DNA from: Actinoplanes sp. NBRC 103695
GTDB lineage: Bacteria > Actinomycetota > Actinomycetes > Mycobacteriales > Micromonosporaceae
Direction of reading: 5' to 3'
Assembly: GCF_030269485.1 (NCBI RefSeq)
Contig: NZ_BSTL01000012.1
Coordinates: 186,001-250,000, forward strand
Length of the DNA: 64,000 nucleotides
Shown here: in pieces, positions 16,787 through 25,193 of the stretch
Layout: every line of letters starts with the position of its first letter
How positions within the stretch are numbered: position 1 is the first letter of the stretch
The notes under the pieces: generated by a model
Database searches by the model: none
What the model was told of the DNA's origin: nothing
Seen by the model: only the letters and a program-made list of their open reading frames with translations
Translations under genes and position numbers: made by a program

Positions 16787-18208
16787 TCAGCCGACAATCC
16801 AGTCGACCACCGCCACCGCGTCGCTCCCGGCCGCCACCAGAGCGGCAACCTCTTCGGCCCGCGCACCCACCCCACCGGCGATGATCAGTGCGGTCAATTC
16901 AAGATCGAGATCTTTGCCCGTGTACGCGTGCCGAACTGTCCCGTTATCACCCGCGAGGAGAGCGGTCTCGACGGTCCGGTTGTCGATCTTGCGCGGGTCG
17001 CGGCCACCGCCACCGCCCCCACCCCTCTGGGCGGGCGTCAATGTAGCGCTCGGGTCCGACAGTTCGGCCGAGTTATCCACAGGCGCATCCCGGCGCAGCA
17101 GGGCGTGGATCTCCCTCAACCGCGGACTGTGAGACAGGGCACGCCGGTCGTCGGTGACCAGGCGGGACGTCACCGGAGGCGGCGGGTCACCGCGTCGGTA
17201 GGCGGTCAGCAGCGCATCGACATCCGGGCGCATGTTGCGAAGCCGCCACCGCACGTAGTGGTCGTCGTTGGCCACCCGCGCCAGACGGGTGATCCGCGGG
17301 TCGGCGGGCTCGGCCAGCCACGGCCGGACCTCGTCGAGCAGCGCCCCGGTGAAGCGGCGTCCCGCGGCGGTCAGCCGGACCGTGGCCAGGAGGCGCTCGG
17401 CCGTCGTCGCCACCGCCTCCCGCCAGCGGCAGAACTCGAACGTCGCCAGCGGGTCGCCGCCCGCCCGGGACTCGGTCCGCCAGAAGCGGGTCACGGCCAG
17501 GTAGGCGTAGGCGCCGTGCAGGATGCCGGAGGTCGGCCGCGGGTCGTCGCGCCACGGCGAGTAGCCCCGGGCGCGCGGCTCCTCGTGCAGGTCGAAGAGG
17601 TAGGCGGTCGCGTTCAGCAGGCTGTGCTGGGCCTCGTGGAGCAGGGCCACCGCCAGGCCGGTCGGGTCGGCGGGGCGGGACATCGCCACCGCTCCGAAGG
17701 CGTCCGCCGACGTGGCGCTGATCCCGGCCGCGCCGGCGTCGGACTCGACCGGGACGATGCAGGTCAGCACGTCGGCCAGCCGGTGTGCGGCCGGTCGGTG
17801 GCGGGTGACCAGCAGGCGCCACGCGTCGCTCAGGCACCGCTGCCAGTGGTCCGCCTCGGCGTCGGTGAGCGGTGGCGACGGCGTGAGTCCCAGCAGGCCT
17901 CGGCGCTCGTCGCGGTCGTCCAGGCGTACCGAAATGATGATCTTGTCGTGCTCGGCCGTCAGAAATCTGACGGCTGGGCGCTCGGCCGGCGCCGGCCAGG
18001 TGATCCGGTTGCGCAGGCGTGCGGCGGCCCACGCTCCGAGGAGTGGGTCCGCAAGATCAATTTCCGGGTACGCCTCGACGGCGAGCGCCCGCAGCAGGAG
18101 CAGGTTCCGGCCGCGCTGTCCTCGCCGCAACTCATCGATCACGTGGGGTGACGGACGGCCCGCGCCCAGGGCGGTGAAATCGCTGTCGGTGAGCGCGTGC
18201 CGCCGCAC
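16787..18208 (-). CDS. HExxH-motif peptide-modifying protein (aKG-HExxH hydroxylase-like)
   Basis: A 473-residue protein whose centre reads ALLHEAQHSLLNATAYLFDL (H191, E192, H195). This fits the HEXXH-motif domain family (TIGR04267), known as a tail domain of, or companion to, radical SAM enzymes of the FxSxx-COOH type and now regarded as iron/2-oxoglutarate-dependent peptide beta-hydroxylases. Here it stands alone: no radical SAM domain is present or nearby. A poly-Gly run sits near residue 405. It begins one base after the stop of the FxSxx precursor gene (GTG at 18208), so the pair is tightly coupled and the precursor is the obvious substrate. Calling it a hydroxylase is family-level inference; it could also be a protease-like or binding subunit. 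Confidence 0.82.
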   Translation of the reverse strand: MRRHALTDSDFTALGAGRPSPHVIDELRRGQRGRNLLLLRALAVEAYPEIDLADPLLGAWAAARLRNRITWPAPAERPAVRFLTAEHDKIIISVRLDDRDERRGLLGLTPSPPLTDAEADHWQRCLSDAWRLLVTRHRPAAHRLADVLTCIVPVESDAGAAGISATSADAFGAVAMSRPADPTGLAVALLHEAQHSLLNATAYLFDLHEEPRARGYSPWRDDPRPTSGILHGAYAYLAVTRFWRTESRAGGDPLATFEFCRWREAVATTAERLLATVRLTAAGRRFTGALLDEVRPWLAEPADPRITRLARVANDDHYVRWRLRNMRPDVDALLTAYRRGDPPPPVTSRLVTDDRRALSHSPRLREIHALLRRDAPVDNSAELSDPSATLTPAQRGGGGGGGRDPRKIDNRTVETALLAGDNGTVRHAYTGKDLDLELTALIIAGGVGARAEEVAALVAAGSDAVAVVDWIVG

Positions 18209-18209
18209 G

Positions 18210-18395
18210 TCAGAGCGCCGAGTTGAAGCCGGCGATCGGCTCGTCCGGGTCGCTCAGGTCGTCCGCCAGTCGTCGCAGCGAACGGCTCAGAACTGATTCG
18301 TCACCCTTCGTGAGCTGGGTGAGTTCTGTGAGGGTCAGCCCGGAGACATCGACCATCTCCGAACGCCACTCCGCGATGTGCTCCTGGTCGGTCAA
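18210..18395 (-). CDS. FxSxx-COOH RiPP-type precursor peptide
   Basis: A 61-residue peptide ending exactly in F57-N58-S59-A60-L61, the defining FxSxx-COOH tail. The middle, with alternating Leu/Thr and the stretch SVLSRSLRRLADDL, is the helical leader typical of FxsA-type precursors. The TTG start at 18395 is supported by GGAAGGAG five bases upstream; an internal ATG at 18356 would give 48 residues but has a poorly spaced site. In known systems a radical SAM enzyme crosslinks the Phe side chain in this tail. Here the only adjacent modifying enzyme is the HExxH protein encoded one base downstream. Confidence 0.85.
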   Translation of the reverse strand: MTDQEHIAEWRSEMVDVSGLTLTELTQLTKGDESVLSRSLRRLADDLSDPDEPIAGFNSAL

Positions 18396-18641
18396 CGCGG
18401 CTCCTTCCGCCGATCGGATACTTGCCGGACGGCAATCGTCAATGTATTGCCTGGCCCGGTTCCGCATCCGTCCCCGGTCCCGGCGCCTCCGACGCGAATG
18501 TGAAACCGCGCCCAGATTACGTAGCGGTCGCCAGGTCGGGTGACCTCATGGCGCGTCCGCACACCGGGTCACCGGGGGTTGCGCGTCCGTGATCTCATAG
18601 GACGCCAACACAGGATGAAAGTCGGCAACGGAGGACAAACT

Positions 18642-19121
18642 GTGCTTGGTCGCAATCTGGACGACGCGGAGGCGCCAGAGCGTTCGTGGAGCTCCGAGCC
18701 TTCCGGGCGCGCGGAGGCGACGGCCACGCTGGCCGACCGGGTGGCACGGCTGGAGGCGGCCGCCACCGGCGGGGACGGCAGGATTCGCGTACGCGTGGAC
18801 AGTGGCGGCGCGATCATCGAGCTGGTGCTGCCCGACGCCGAGCTCGCGGCGGAGATCATGCGCACCATCCGGCGGGCTCAGGCCGGGTTGGCCGAGGCGG
18901 TCGAGGTGGCCGTCACCGAGACGGTCGGGCTCGAGTCGGAGACCGGACGCGCGGTTCTGCAGAGCTTCGCGCAACGGTTCCCGGCGGTGCCGGACGACGA
19001 GCCGGTCGCGCCCGTGATGCCCTCGCCGCCGCCGTTCCCCACGTTCCAGAGCAAGCCGTCATTACCGCATCAGTCGCCCGGGAACGGTTTCGAGAGTGGG
19101 CGGGACAGCCGAGCGCGCTGA
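18642..19121 (+). CDS. YbaB/EbfC-like nucleoid-associated protein (divergent)
   Basis: A 159-residue protein. A coiled-coil start (LADRVARLEAAAT) is followed by the YbaB-type beta strands (RIRVRVDSGGAIIELVLP) and helix (AAEIMRTIRRAQAGLAEAVEVA). The C-terminal 45 residues are Pro/Ser-rich and disordered. The segment TETVGLESETGRAVLQSFA closely matches the second YbaB-like protein at 28096-28461 (TEETVGADSETGKAVIASYA), so the two are paralogues. The GTG at 18642 has GGAGG seven bases upstream, which excludes the ATG at 18615. It is transcribed away from the FxSxx gene. Confidence 0.72.
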   Translation: MLGRNLDDAEAPERSWSSEPSGRAEATATLADRVARLEAAATGGDGRIRVRVDSGGAIIELVLPDAELAAEIMRTIRRAQAGLAEAVEVAVTETVGLESETGRAVLQSFAQRFPAVPDDEPVAPVMPSPPPFPTFQSKPSLPHQSPGNGFESGRDSRAR

Positions 19122-19190
19122 GCGGACCGGGCGACCGACCGTTACGGTCGGTTCAAAGGTGACAAACTTTTCGAGAGGGGACGGGAAGTA

Positions 19191-19571
19191 GTGAGCACAC
19201 CGCTGCCGAGCCGCGGGCCTGCGCCGCCGGTGGAGAGCATGGACAACGCCGAGCTGGCGAGGTTGATCGAGTCGGAGCACCCGTACCGGGGGAAGGCGCT
19301 CTTCGAACTCTCCGACCGGATAGCGCACGACGACGACGCGGCGACGAAGGTGGCGATGCTCAGCCGCCTGTCCTCGCTGCGGACGGCGCGGCTCTTCGAC
19401 CGGGTGTCGCTCGCCTGGTCCGGGATCATCGCGCTGCTCGCGGCGGAGACGGCGCACTCGCGGTCCTCGGCGTACGAGGCCTTCTACGCGCTGGACGCGG
19501 CCGAGCAGCGGGACATGCTCGACTATCTGGAGGTCACCGCGATCGAGGAGGCCCACCCACGCATAGCGTGA
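19191..19571 (+). CDS. Hypothetical protein, 126 residues
   Basis: A 126-residue, mainly helical, soluble protein with no domain I recognise. It starts with a short Pro-rich tail (MSTPLPSRGPAPPVE) and continues with charged helices (NAELARLIESEHPYRGKALF). The GTG start follows a purine-rich GGGACGGGAAGTA segment. It lies 69 bases after the YbaB-like gene on the same strand and may share its transcript. Codon use looks fully typical of the region, which supports a real gene. Confidence 0.7.
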   Translation: MSTPLPSRGPAPPVESMDNAELARLIESEHPYRGKALFELSDRIAHDDDAATKVAMLSRLSSLRTARLFDRVSLAWSGIIALLAAETAHSRSSAYEAFYALDAAEQRDMLDYLEVTAIEEAHPRIA

Positions 19572-19603
19572 GCGGGCCTCGGGTGAGAGTGTCGGGTGCG
19601 GGG

Positions 19604-19888
19604 TCAGGCGACTACTTTGACGTCTTTCCAGAAGGCGACCCGGTCGCGAACGGCCTTGGCGTCCGGTTTCGGCTCGGGGTAGAACCAGACCGCGTCAGCG
19701 GTGACGTGGTCACCGGACTCGAGCGTGTAGTAGGACGCTTTGCCCTTCCACGGGCAGACGGTGTGCGTGTCGGAGGGGCGCAGCACTTCCTCGCGCAGCG
19801 AGCCGCGCGGGAAGTAGGTGACGCCCTCGACAACCACGGTGTCGTCGCTCTCGGCGATGATCTCGTCGTTCCAGATGGCCTTCGGCAT
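19604..19888 (-). CDS. DUF427 domain protein
   Basis: A 94-residue single-domain protein of the DUF427 family, a small beta-rich fold common in actinobacteria. Signature parts are PKAIWNDEIIAESDDTVVVEG, the YFP segment and the CPWKGKASYY motif with its single Cys. No enzymatic function is established for the family. It converges on the hypothetical gene ending at 19571 and is divergent from the Cas4-like operon starting at 20042. Confidence 0.92.
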   Translation of the reverse strand: MPKAIWNDEIIAESDDTVVVEGVTYFPRGSLREEVLRPSDTHTVCPWKGKASYYTLESGDHVTADAVWFYPEPKPDAKAVRDRVAFWKDVKVVA

Positions 19889-20041
19889 GGATCGAACGTA
19901 GCGCGTGTGACGCCCGCGGTCCGATATGCGGGGTTTATTCAGCTCCGCGGGGTGAATCGCGGTGCGTCGCACGGACATTGCCGGTCCGGTGCGCGAAGAT
20001 CTAGTGTCGACCGGCGAACCCCCCCGACGAAGGCTGCCGAG

Positions 20042-20632
20042 ATGACCCGCCAGAGCACGCTGCCCAGCCTGCGAGAGCAGGCACGGCACGCCCTGCTCCT
20101 GCTGGGCGTGCCCGCACCGGCGCGTCTGGTGGCCGAGGTGCACGCGGCTTTCTTCGACGGCGACCTCTCGGTGCCGGGGCTGGCCACGCTGATGCGTGAG
20201 GACGAGCGGTCGCGCACCCAGCCGCCACCCTTCTTCGTCTGCCCTGCTCTGCAGCATGATCTGACGGCGTCGCGCGGGATCGTCACGCTCTCGACCTGGT
20301 CGGTGGAGGACAGGCTGAGCTCGCCCGCGCTGGCCCGGGCCCACGCGCTGGTCGCGACCGTGCGCATCGCGGAGTTCGCCGCGGTTCGCTCGGGTGCCGG
20401 CTCCTGTGCGCACGAGCTGCTGCGCCGGCTGGCCGCCGACGTACCCGGCGGTCCCGAGGCACTCGACCTCGCCGAGGCCGCCCGTGCCGCGCTGGACGAC
20501 CCGGCACTGGCCGCTGCCGCCGCCGCGGAGGAACCGGCCCGGCTGGCCGCCCTCGCCCGCGCGGAGCACCTCGACGAGCGCCACCGCCTCTTCGGCGTCC
20601 CCGCCCTGCCGCACCAGCGGGGGCCCGCGTGA
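20042..20632 (+). CDS. Hypothetical protein opening the Cas4-like operon
   Basis: A 196-residue Ala/Leu-rich helical protein with no recognised domain. An N-terminal segment (LPSLREQARHALLLLGVPAPARLVAEVHAAFFDGD) and a central FVCPALQHDLTASRGIVTLSTW are the most distinctive parts. Its stop overlaps the start of the nuclease gene (GTGA at 20629-20632), so it is the first gene of a coupled operon. A modest AAGG site lies eight bases before the ATG. Confidence 0.75.
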   Translation: MTRQSTLPSLREQARHALLLLGVPAPARLVAEVHAAFFDGDLSVPGLATLMREDERSRTQPPPFFVCPALQHDLTASRGIVTLSTWSVEDRLSSPALARAHALVATVRIAEFAAVRSGAGSCAHELLRRLAADVPGGPEALDLAEAARAALDDPALAAAAAAEEPARLAALARAEHLDERHRLFGVPALPHQRGPA

Positions 20633-21801
20633 CGGGCGCCATCCCGCGTCAGCCTGCGCAGACCACGCCCTCGGCCGACCGTGCTCGCCCCGCGCCACCC
20701 TCGGCCGACCGTGCTCGGCCGGCGCCGCCCTCGGTCGATCCCGCGCTCGAGCGACTTCGCGGGTCTTCGCCTCGGAAGCGGCACAACGCTCGCACCATCG
20801 CCGCGCTGACCAGCAATCCCGGCTGCAACCGGCGCGCCGTGCTGGACGCGGCCGGCATCGACAAGCCGAAACTCTCCGAGCGGGTCGGGTTCCCCGGCCA
20901 GTTCGGCCAGTCGCGGTTCGCCCTGGCCCGCGGCAACGGCTTCGAGGCCATGCTGAAGGCCGACGAGGGCGCCCTGCTGCTCACCGCCCTGGGCTACCCG
21001 GCGCTCAAGGTCGGCTACGACGACCTCGGCGCCGACGCCGACGAGACGCTCGCCCAGCGCCACGCCCGCACCCGGGAACTGCTCGGCGACGAGGCCGGCG
21101 CCGCCCTGATCGACCACCCCCTGCTCATGCTGGACGTGGCCGGCCAGACCGTCTTCCTCGAACCGGACCTGATCGCCTTCCAGCGAGCCGGCCGCCTGCA
21201 GGTCGTCGAGATCAAGTCGTTCGCGATCATCGACGGCCAGGCGGACAGCGCGAAGGTCTCCGCCGCGGCCACCCAGGCCGCCGTCTACGTCCTCGCCCTG
21301 CGCAACCTCCTCTCCTCGCTCGGTCAGGACCCGGGCCTGGTCAGCCACGAGGTCGTGCTGGTCTGCCCGGAGAACTTCTCGTTCAGCCCGGTCGCCGTCG
21401 TGCTGGACGTGCGCAAGCAACTCGCCACCCTGCGCCGCCAGCTCGCCCGCATGGCGTCGGCCGCGACCCTGGTCGCCGCGCTGCCCCCGGACACCTCGTT
21501 CGACCTCGCGCTGCCGCCGGAGACGCTGGCCAACGCCCTGGCCGGGGTGTCGGCCCGCTACGCGCCGGAGTGCCTCTCCGCCTGCGAGCTGGCCTCCTAC
21601 TGCCGGAACGAGGCCGCGGGCACGACAGCCGCGCTGGGCCGCCCGGTCCGCGACGCGCTGGGCGGGATCGCGACGGTGGAGGAAGCGCTGGCCCTGGCCG
21701 GTGGCGCCCGCCCGGCGAACGAGGACCAGGCCGAGGCGGCCGCCCTGCTCCGGACCGCCGCGCGGTTGCGCGCCGAGGCGCTGGGGGCGCCGCCTCCGTG
21801 A
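20629..21801 (+). CDS. Cas4/RecB-like PD-(D/E)XK nuclease with Fe-S cysteines
   Basis: A 390-residue protein with the Cas4/AddB-type arrangement. One cysteine lies N-terminal (C66). The nuclease core is PDLIAF...VVEIKSF (D180, E194, K196), followed by the RecB motif Q216-AAV-Y220 (QxxxY). Three cysteines close the domain (C315, C319, C325; C-x3-C-x5-C). Together these would hold a 4Fe-4S cluster around a single-strand DNA-processing nuclease. The first 40 residues repeat SADRARPAPP twice and look disordered. No Cas1/Cas2 or CRISPR array is present. Start and stop overlap both neighbours by GTGA, so the product probably works with the flanking unknown proteins. Confidence 0.85.
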   Translation: MTGAIPRQPAQTTPSADRARPAPPSADRARPAPPSVDPALERLRGSSPRKRHNARTIAALTSNPGCNRRAVLDAAGIDKPKLSERVGFPGQFGQSRFALARGNGFEAMLKADEGALLLTALGYPALKVGYDDLGADADETLAQRHARTRELLGDEAGAALIDHPLLMLDVAGQTVFLEPDLIAFQRAGRLQVVEIKSFAIIDGQADSAKVSAAATQAAVYVLALRNLLSSLGQDPGLVSHEVVLVCPENFSFSPVAVVLDVRKQLATLRRQLARMASAATLVAALPPDTSFDLALPPETLANALAGVSARYAPECLSACELASYCRNEAAGTTAALGRPVRDALGGIATVEEALALAGGARPANEDQAEAAALLRTAARLRAEALGAPPP

Positions 21802-23210
21802 GCACGCTGACCGCCCTCGCCCGCGCCCAGGCCGTCGCGTCGGGCGAGGCCGAACCAATCGCCACCGTGCGCCACCTGCACCTGCACCGAAAGCCGTTCG
21901 TCCTGGTCCCGCTGACCATGGCCGGTGAGGCCAATGCGCCGCTGGCCGCCCTGGCCGGCGCCTCGCAGATGTCGCCGACTCTGCTGGTCGTGCCGCAGCC
22001 ACGCAACCGCGACCAGCGTTTCCGCTTCGCCTCCGAGCTGGCCGAGGTGCTCCTGCCGTACGTGGACTCGTTCACCGGCATGGCCGAGCCGATCGCCGTC
22101 GACCGCGGCCGTGACGTGCGGTACCGGTTCACCGACGCGCCGCAGCTCTGGGTGCCGAACACCGGCGGCGTCGAGTTCGTCAAGCTGCTCGGCCGGTCGA
22201 CCCGTTTCCGGCGTACCGACGGCGATTACCCCGTGCCGCCCGGCGTGCCGCTGCTCGGCCGGTGGCTCACCTATTTCGGCCAGGCCGCCGAGATGCCCGG
22301 CTCGTCGCTGCTGCTGAACATGGTGCAGGCCCTGGGGCTGCACTGGGCCACCGGGCAGAGCGGCGCCGAGGACGCGCAGCTGGCCGCCCAGCTGGCCTGG
22401 ATCTCGCCGCCGCCCGGGATGACCGGCCGCGACGCCGCCCGCGCCGCGGAGGGCGCCGCAGCCGGCCCGGCCACCGACCCGGAATTCGACAACAAGGTGC
22501 TCGCCCCGCTGATGGAGGCGGACGACGTGCCCGGGCTGACGACGGCGCTGCGCGACGTCCTGCAGCCGGTGTGGGACCAGATGTGGCACGCGCTGTCCCT
22601 GCTGCGCGCCCTGCCGCCGGGCGCACGGGTGGCGTCGCGGTGGGACGCCGACCGGGACGGCTTCTCCGCCTACGTCGCCGGGATCGAGGAGGGCCTGCCG
22701 CCGCAGCCCCGCCGGGACGGGCCGGTGGCCGCGGCGTCCCGGCTGCACCGGCTGGAGAACGCGGCCACCCGGTACGGCGTCCAGCGCGCCCTCGACGACC
22801 CGCTGGTGATGGCCGAGCACCGGCTGACCGGCGCCGCTTTCGCCGGGGTCGTGACGATGGCGAAGGACGACCGGGTCGACGAGACCGGCAAACGCCCGGT
22901 GCTGCGGCCGCGCATCATGGTCGCCACCACCGAGCCGGTACGCGTGGAGGCCGGCGCCAACCTGACCTCCCCGGCCCGCCCCGCGCAGAAGGCCAAGGTC
23001 GTCTCGATCACGCCCACCCCGGACGGGGCCGACGTGCTGCTGGAGCTCTCCGGCGGGATGGGCCGCAAGCTGGTGGCCGAGCCCGGCAGCGTCCCCGCGG
23101 TCGGCGAACGCCTCCTGCTGACGACGTTGAGCGACGCCTTCCGCCCCGGCGCCGCCTTCCCCGACCCGGCACAGACCCCTTGGACTCACGGCGGTCCGGT
23201 GGTTGAGTGA
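21798..23210 (+). CDS. Unknown 470-residue protein partnered with the Cas4-like nuclease
   Basis: No known domain recognised. The N-terminal third contains VRHLHLHRKPFVLVPLTMAG and LLVVPQPRNRDQRFRF. The middle is helical and rich in Trp (VLQPVWDQMWHALSLL). The C-terminal 100 residues look like a small beta-barrel (AKVVSITPTPDGADVLLELSGG then VPAVGERLLLTTL). The GTG start overlaps the nuclease stop by four bases (21798-21801), which fixes it as a functional partner. No Walker or nuclease motif is visible, so a structural or DNA-binding role is possible, but this is a guess. Confidence 0.8.
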   Translation: MSTLTALARAQAVASGEAEPIATVRHLHLHRKPFVLVPLTMAGEANAPLAALAGASQMSPTLLVVPQPRNRDQRFRFASELAEVLLPYVDSFTGMAEPIAVDRGRDVRYRFTDAPQLWVPNTGGVEFVKLLGRSTRFRRTDGDYPVPPGVPLLGRWLTYFGQAAEMPGSSLLLNMVQALGLHWATGQSGAEDAQLAAQLAWISPPPGMTGRDAARAAEGAAAGPATDPEFDNKVLAPLMEADDVPGLTTALRDVLQPVWDQMWHALSLLRALPPGARVASRWDADRDGFSAYVAGIEEGLPPQPRRDGPVAAASRLHRLENAATRYGVQRALDDPLVMAEHRLTGAAFAGVVTMAKDDRVDETGKRPVLRPRIMVATTEPVRVEAGANLTSPARPAQKAKVVSITPTPDGADVLLELSGGMGRKLVAEPGSVPAVGERLLLTTLSDAFRPGAAFPDPAQTPWTHGGPVVE

Positions 23211-23778
23211 TGGTGTGTTCGCCGTCACTCTGGACGAGTACCGCTGCGTGAGCCTGGCGTTCAGCCCCGACGCGACCCTGCTCGCCATCGGCGGCTCGAA
23301 CGGCCTGGTCGGCCTCTGGCGCGTGGACACCGGCCGGCCGCTGCGCCATTTCGTGCACGATCTGCTCGGCAGCCCTGTCCGCGCGGTCGCCTTCGCCCCC
23401 GACGGCAGCCTGCTGGCGGCAGCCGGCGGCGAACACCTCAAGGTCCGTGACCTGCGCACCGGCCGGCTGATCCTCAAGCGCCAGCACCCCGCCGACCTGA
23501 CCGCGGTCGCGATCGACGGGACCAGCACCCGCATCGCGACGGCCTGCGCCGACGGAACCGTGCGCATCTGGACGCGCCGGGGTGTATTGACCAGCCAGGA
23601 GCCGAACGCCTGCACGGCCGAGACCAGCCGCCTGAGCTTCGACGGCGACCGGCCGGTGCCCGCGGCGGAGACCGGAGACTCGATCTCGTCCGCCGACGGC
23701 CGGTGGATGGCGACCATCACCGACACCGGCGCCGGGGTGCGGGTGCGTTCGGCGGTGCCCAAGCCACGCGCTTCCTGA
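23203..23778 (+). CDS. Short WD40-repeat protein
   Basis: A 191-residue protein with three recognisable WD units: FSPDATLLAIGGSNGLVGLW, FAPDGSLLAAAGGEHLKVRD and IDGTSTRIATACADGTVRIW. A fourth weak unit near the C-terminus reads SSADGRWMATITDTGAGVRV. A complete propeller needs about seven blades, so this is either a truncated gene or a protein that oligomerises. It starts at TTG 23203, overlapping the previous gene by eight bases; GTG at 23215 is an alternative. It is the last gene of the Cas4-like operon and converges on the helicase gene. Confidence 0.75.
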   Translation: MSDGVFAVTLDEYRCVSLAFSPDATLLAIGGSNGLVGLWRVDTGRPLRHFVHDLLGSPVRAVAFAPDGSLLAAAGGEHLKVRDLRTGRLILKRQHPADLTAVAIDGTSTRIATACADGTVRIWTRRGVLTSQEPNACTAETSRLSFDGDRPVPAAETGDSISSADGRWMATITDTGAGVRVRSAVPKPRAS

Positions 23779-23810
23779 TCAGGCTGTCGGCCACGCGGCT
23801 CATGATCAGG
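23774..23810. terminator. Possible bidirectional terminator between convergent genes
   Basis: An 8-bp inverted repeat, CCTGATCA at 23774-23781 and TGATCAGG at 23803-23810, with a 21-base loop. It spans the stop codons of the WD40 gene and the opposing helicase gene. The stem is short, so the call is tentative. Confidence 0.3.
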
Positions 23811-25110
23811 ACCGGGCCACGGTGCCGAGGTGGGCGAGGATCGCCTGGTTGGCCTCCCAGCCGTCCGGGAACTTGACCGGGACGTTGAGGTGGACCGGTT
23901 CCGTCGAGGGATGCGCGTCGAGCAGGTCGGCGATGCCGGCGCGGGCCACGACCACGCACGCGTTGCGGTGCCGGGAGGTCAGCACGCACAGCCGGCCGGA
24001 CTCCAGGTGGAACGCGGTCGCGTCCTGCCGGCCGGACAGCGGATGCAGGACGACCGTCAGGTCGTACTCCCGGCCCTGCAGCCGGTTTGCCGTGTCGACC
24101 GTGACGCCGGTGGCCTCGGGCGGCAGGCACGCCCGGATCGCGGCGGCCTGGTCGCGGTGCGCCGCGCCGATGGCCACCCGGCCCGGCGTCAGGGGTGCGG
24201 CCTCGGTGTGCCCGCCGCGCGCCAGCGCCCGGGCCGCGAGCTGGGCGCAGGCCGCGGCCGCCTCGGCGTCGGTGCGCACGGTGAACCGTGCCGGTAGCTC
24301 GTGCAGCCCCCACCCGGTCGCGGCGGCCGTGTCGAGCACCTCATCCAGCGGCGACCCGGCCGGCCTGCTGAAGGACAGCGTGCGGTCGCCCGGCCCGGTG
24401 CCGGACCGGAAGCCGGTGAACGGGTAGAAGGCCTCGGCCACGACCGGCGCGGCGGACGCGGGCAGCCGCCAGGACACCGGGAGCCGATGCACCGGAAGGT
24501 CGGGGTTGTGCCGCAGCAGCACCGCGACCGCGCTCTGCATCGGATCCCACGACAGGCCGGTCCACCGGTCGACCTCGACCGTGGAGAACGGGTCGAGCTG
24601 ACCGGGGTCGCCGACGAACAACGCCCGGGCGAACCGCGCCGCGACGCGGAGCAGGGCGTCGGACCGCATCTGGTACGCCTCGTCGACGATCGCCCACGGC
24701 CACAGCCCCTCGGTGACCGTGGCCCACTTGGCGGCCGTGCCGATGGTGATCAGCGGGCTGCCCAGGTCGCCCACCTTGGCGCCCACCCGGCACCGCGGAT
24801 GGTTGCGCACCCGCTCGGCCGGCACGTAGTCGACCGCCGACAACCGGCCGACGGGCAGCTCGGGCGACCGCACGCCGAGCCGGTCGATGAGGTCGTCGAC
24901 CTGCTCGTTCGTCTGCGCCACGATCATCAGGGGCTCACCCGCGGCGGCCAGCTCACCGGCCGCGCGAACGACCAGAGTGGACTTGCCGGCGCCGGGCGGC
25001 GAGTCGACGACCACGCCGCGGTGGTCGCCCTCGGCGAGGTCGGCGAGGACCGCGCCGATGACCTGGTCGGCCTCGGCGGATGGGCTCAGGGGCAGCGTTG
25101 CGATGGGCAC
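23806..25110 (-). CDS. Superfamily 1 DNA/RNA helicase-like ATPase
   Basis: A 434-residue SF1 (RecD/Dna2-like, AAA_30 plus UvrD_C_2) protein. Motifs: Walker A DSPPGAGKSTLVV, Ia-like IVAQTNEQVDDLI, Walker B WAIVDEAYQM, motif III LFVGDPGQLDPF, motif V TVDTANRLQGREYDLTVVL, motif VI VLTSRHRNACVVVA. It lacks accessory domains. The start is uncertain; GTG at 25110 begins the conserved part and may be leaderless, because no ribosome site is seen. It faces the Cas4-like operon tail-to-tail, so helicase and nuclease could act together, as RecB-like nucleases and SF1 helicases often do. Confidence 0.88.
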   Translation of the reverse strand: MPIATLPLSPSAEADQVIGAVLADLAEGDHRGVVVDSPPGAGKSTLVVRAAGELAAAGEPLMIVAQTNEQVDDLIDRLGVRSPELPVGRLSAVDYVPAERVRNHPRCRVGAKVGDLGSPLITIGTAAKWATVTEGLWPWAIVDEAYQMRSDALLRVAARFARALFVGDPGQLDPFSTVEVDRWTGLSWDPMQSAVAVLLRHNPDLPVHRLPVSWRLPASAAPVVAEAFYPFTGFRSGTGPGDRTLSFSRPAGSPLDEVLDTAAATGWGLHELPARFTVRTDAEAAAACAQLAARALARGGHTEAAPLTPGRVAIGAAHRDQAAAIRACLPPEATGVTVDTANRLQGREYDLTVVLHPLSGRQDATAFHLESGRLCVLTSRHRNACVVVARAGIADLLDAHPSTEPVHLNVPVKFPDGWEANQAILAHLGTVARS

Positions 25111-25171
25111 GGACAGGACGGTAACTCGGACCTCCGACAGTTTCCCGCAACGCTGTGGAAAACCTCTGCGG

Positions 25172-25184
25172 CTACTTTTAGTAG
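25172..25184. promoter_or_regulatory. Small palindrome between helicase and beta-remnant
   Basis: CTACTTTTAGTAG, a 5-bp inverted repeat around TTT, in the AT-richest part of the gap between the divergent helicase gene and the beta-family remnant. It could be an operator. There is no further support. Confidence 0.25.
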
Positions 25185-25193
25185 ACGTCCCCG

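Noticed and set aside
17073..17081. TTATCCACA DnaA box
   Set aside because: Lies inside the HExxH coding region as ordinary codons; single and isolated.
20629..21801. CRISPR-associated Cas4
   Set aside because: The nuclease has the Cas4-type signature, but no cas1, cas2, effector or repeat array is present in 64 kb; a general RecB-like nuclease role is safer.
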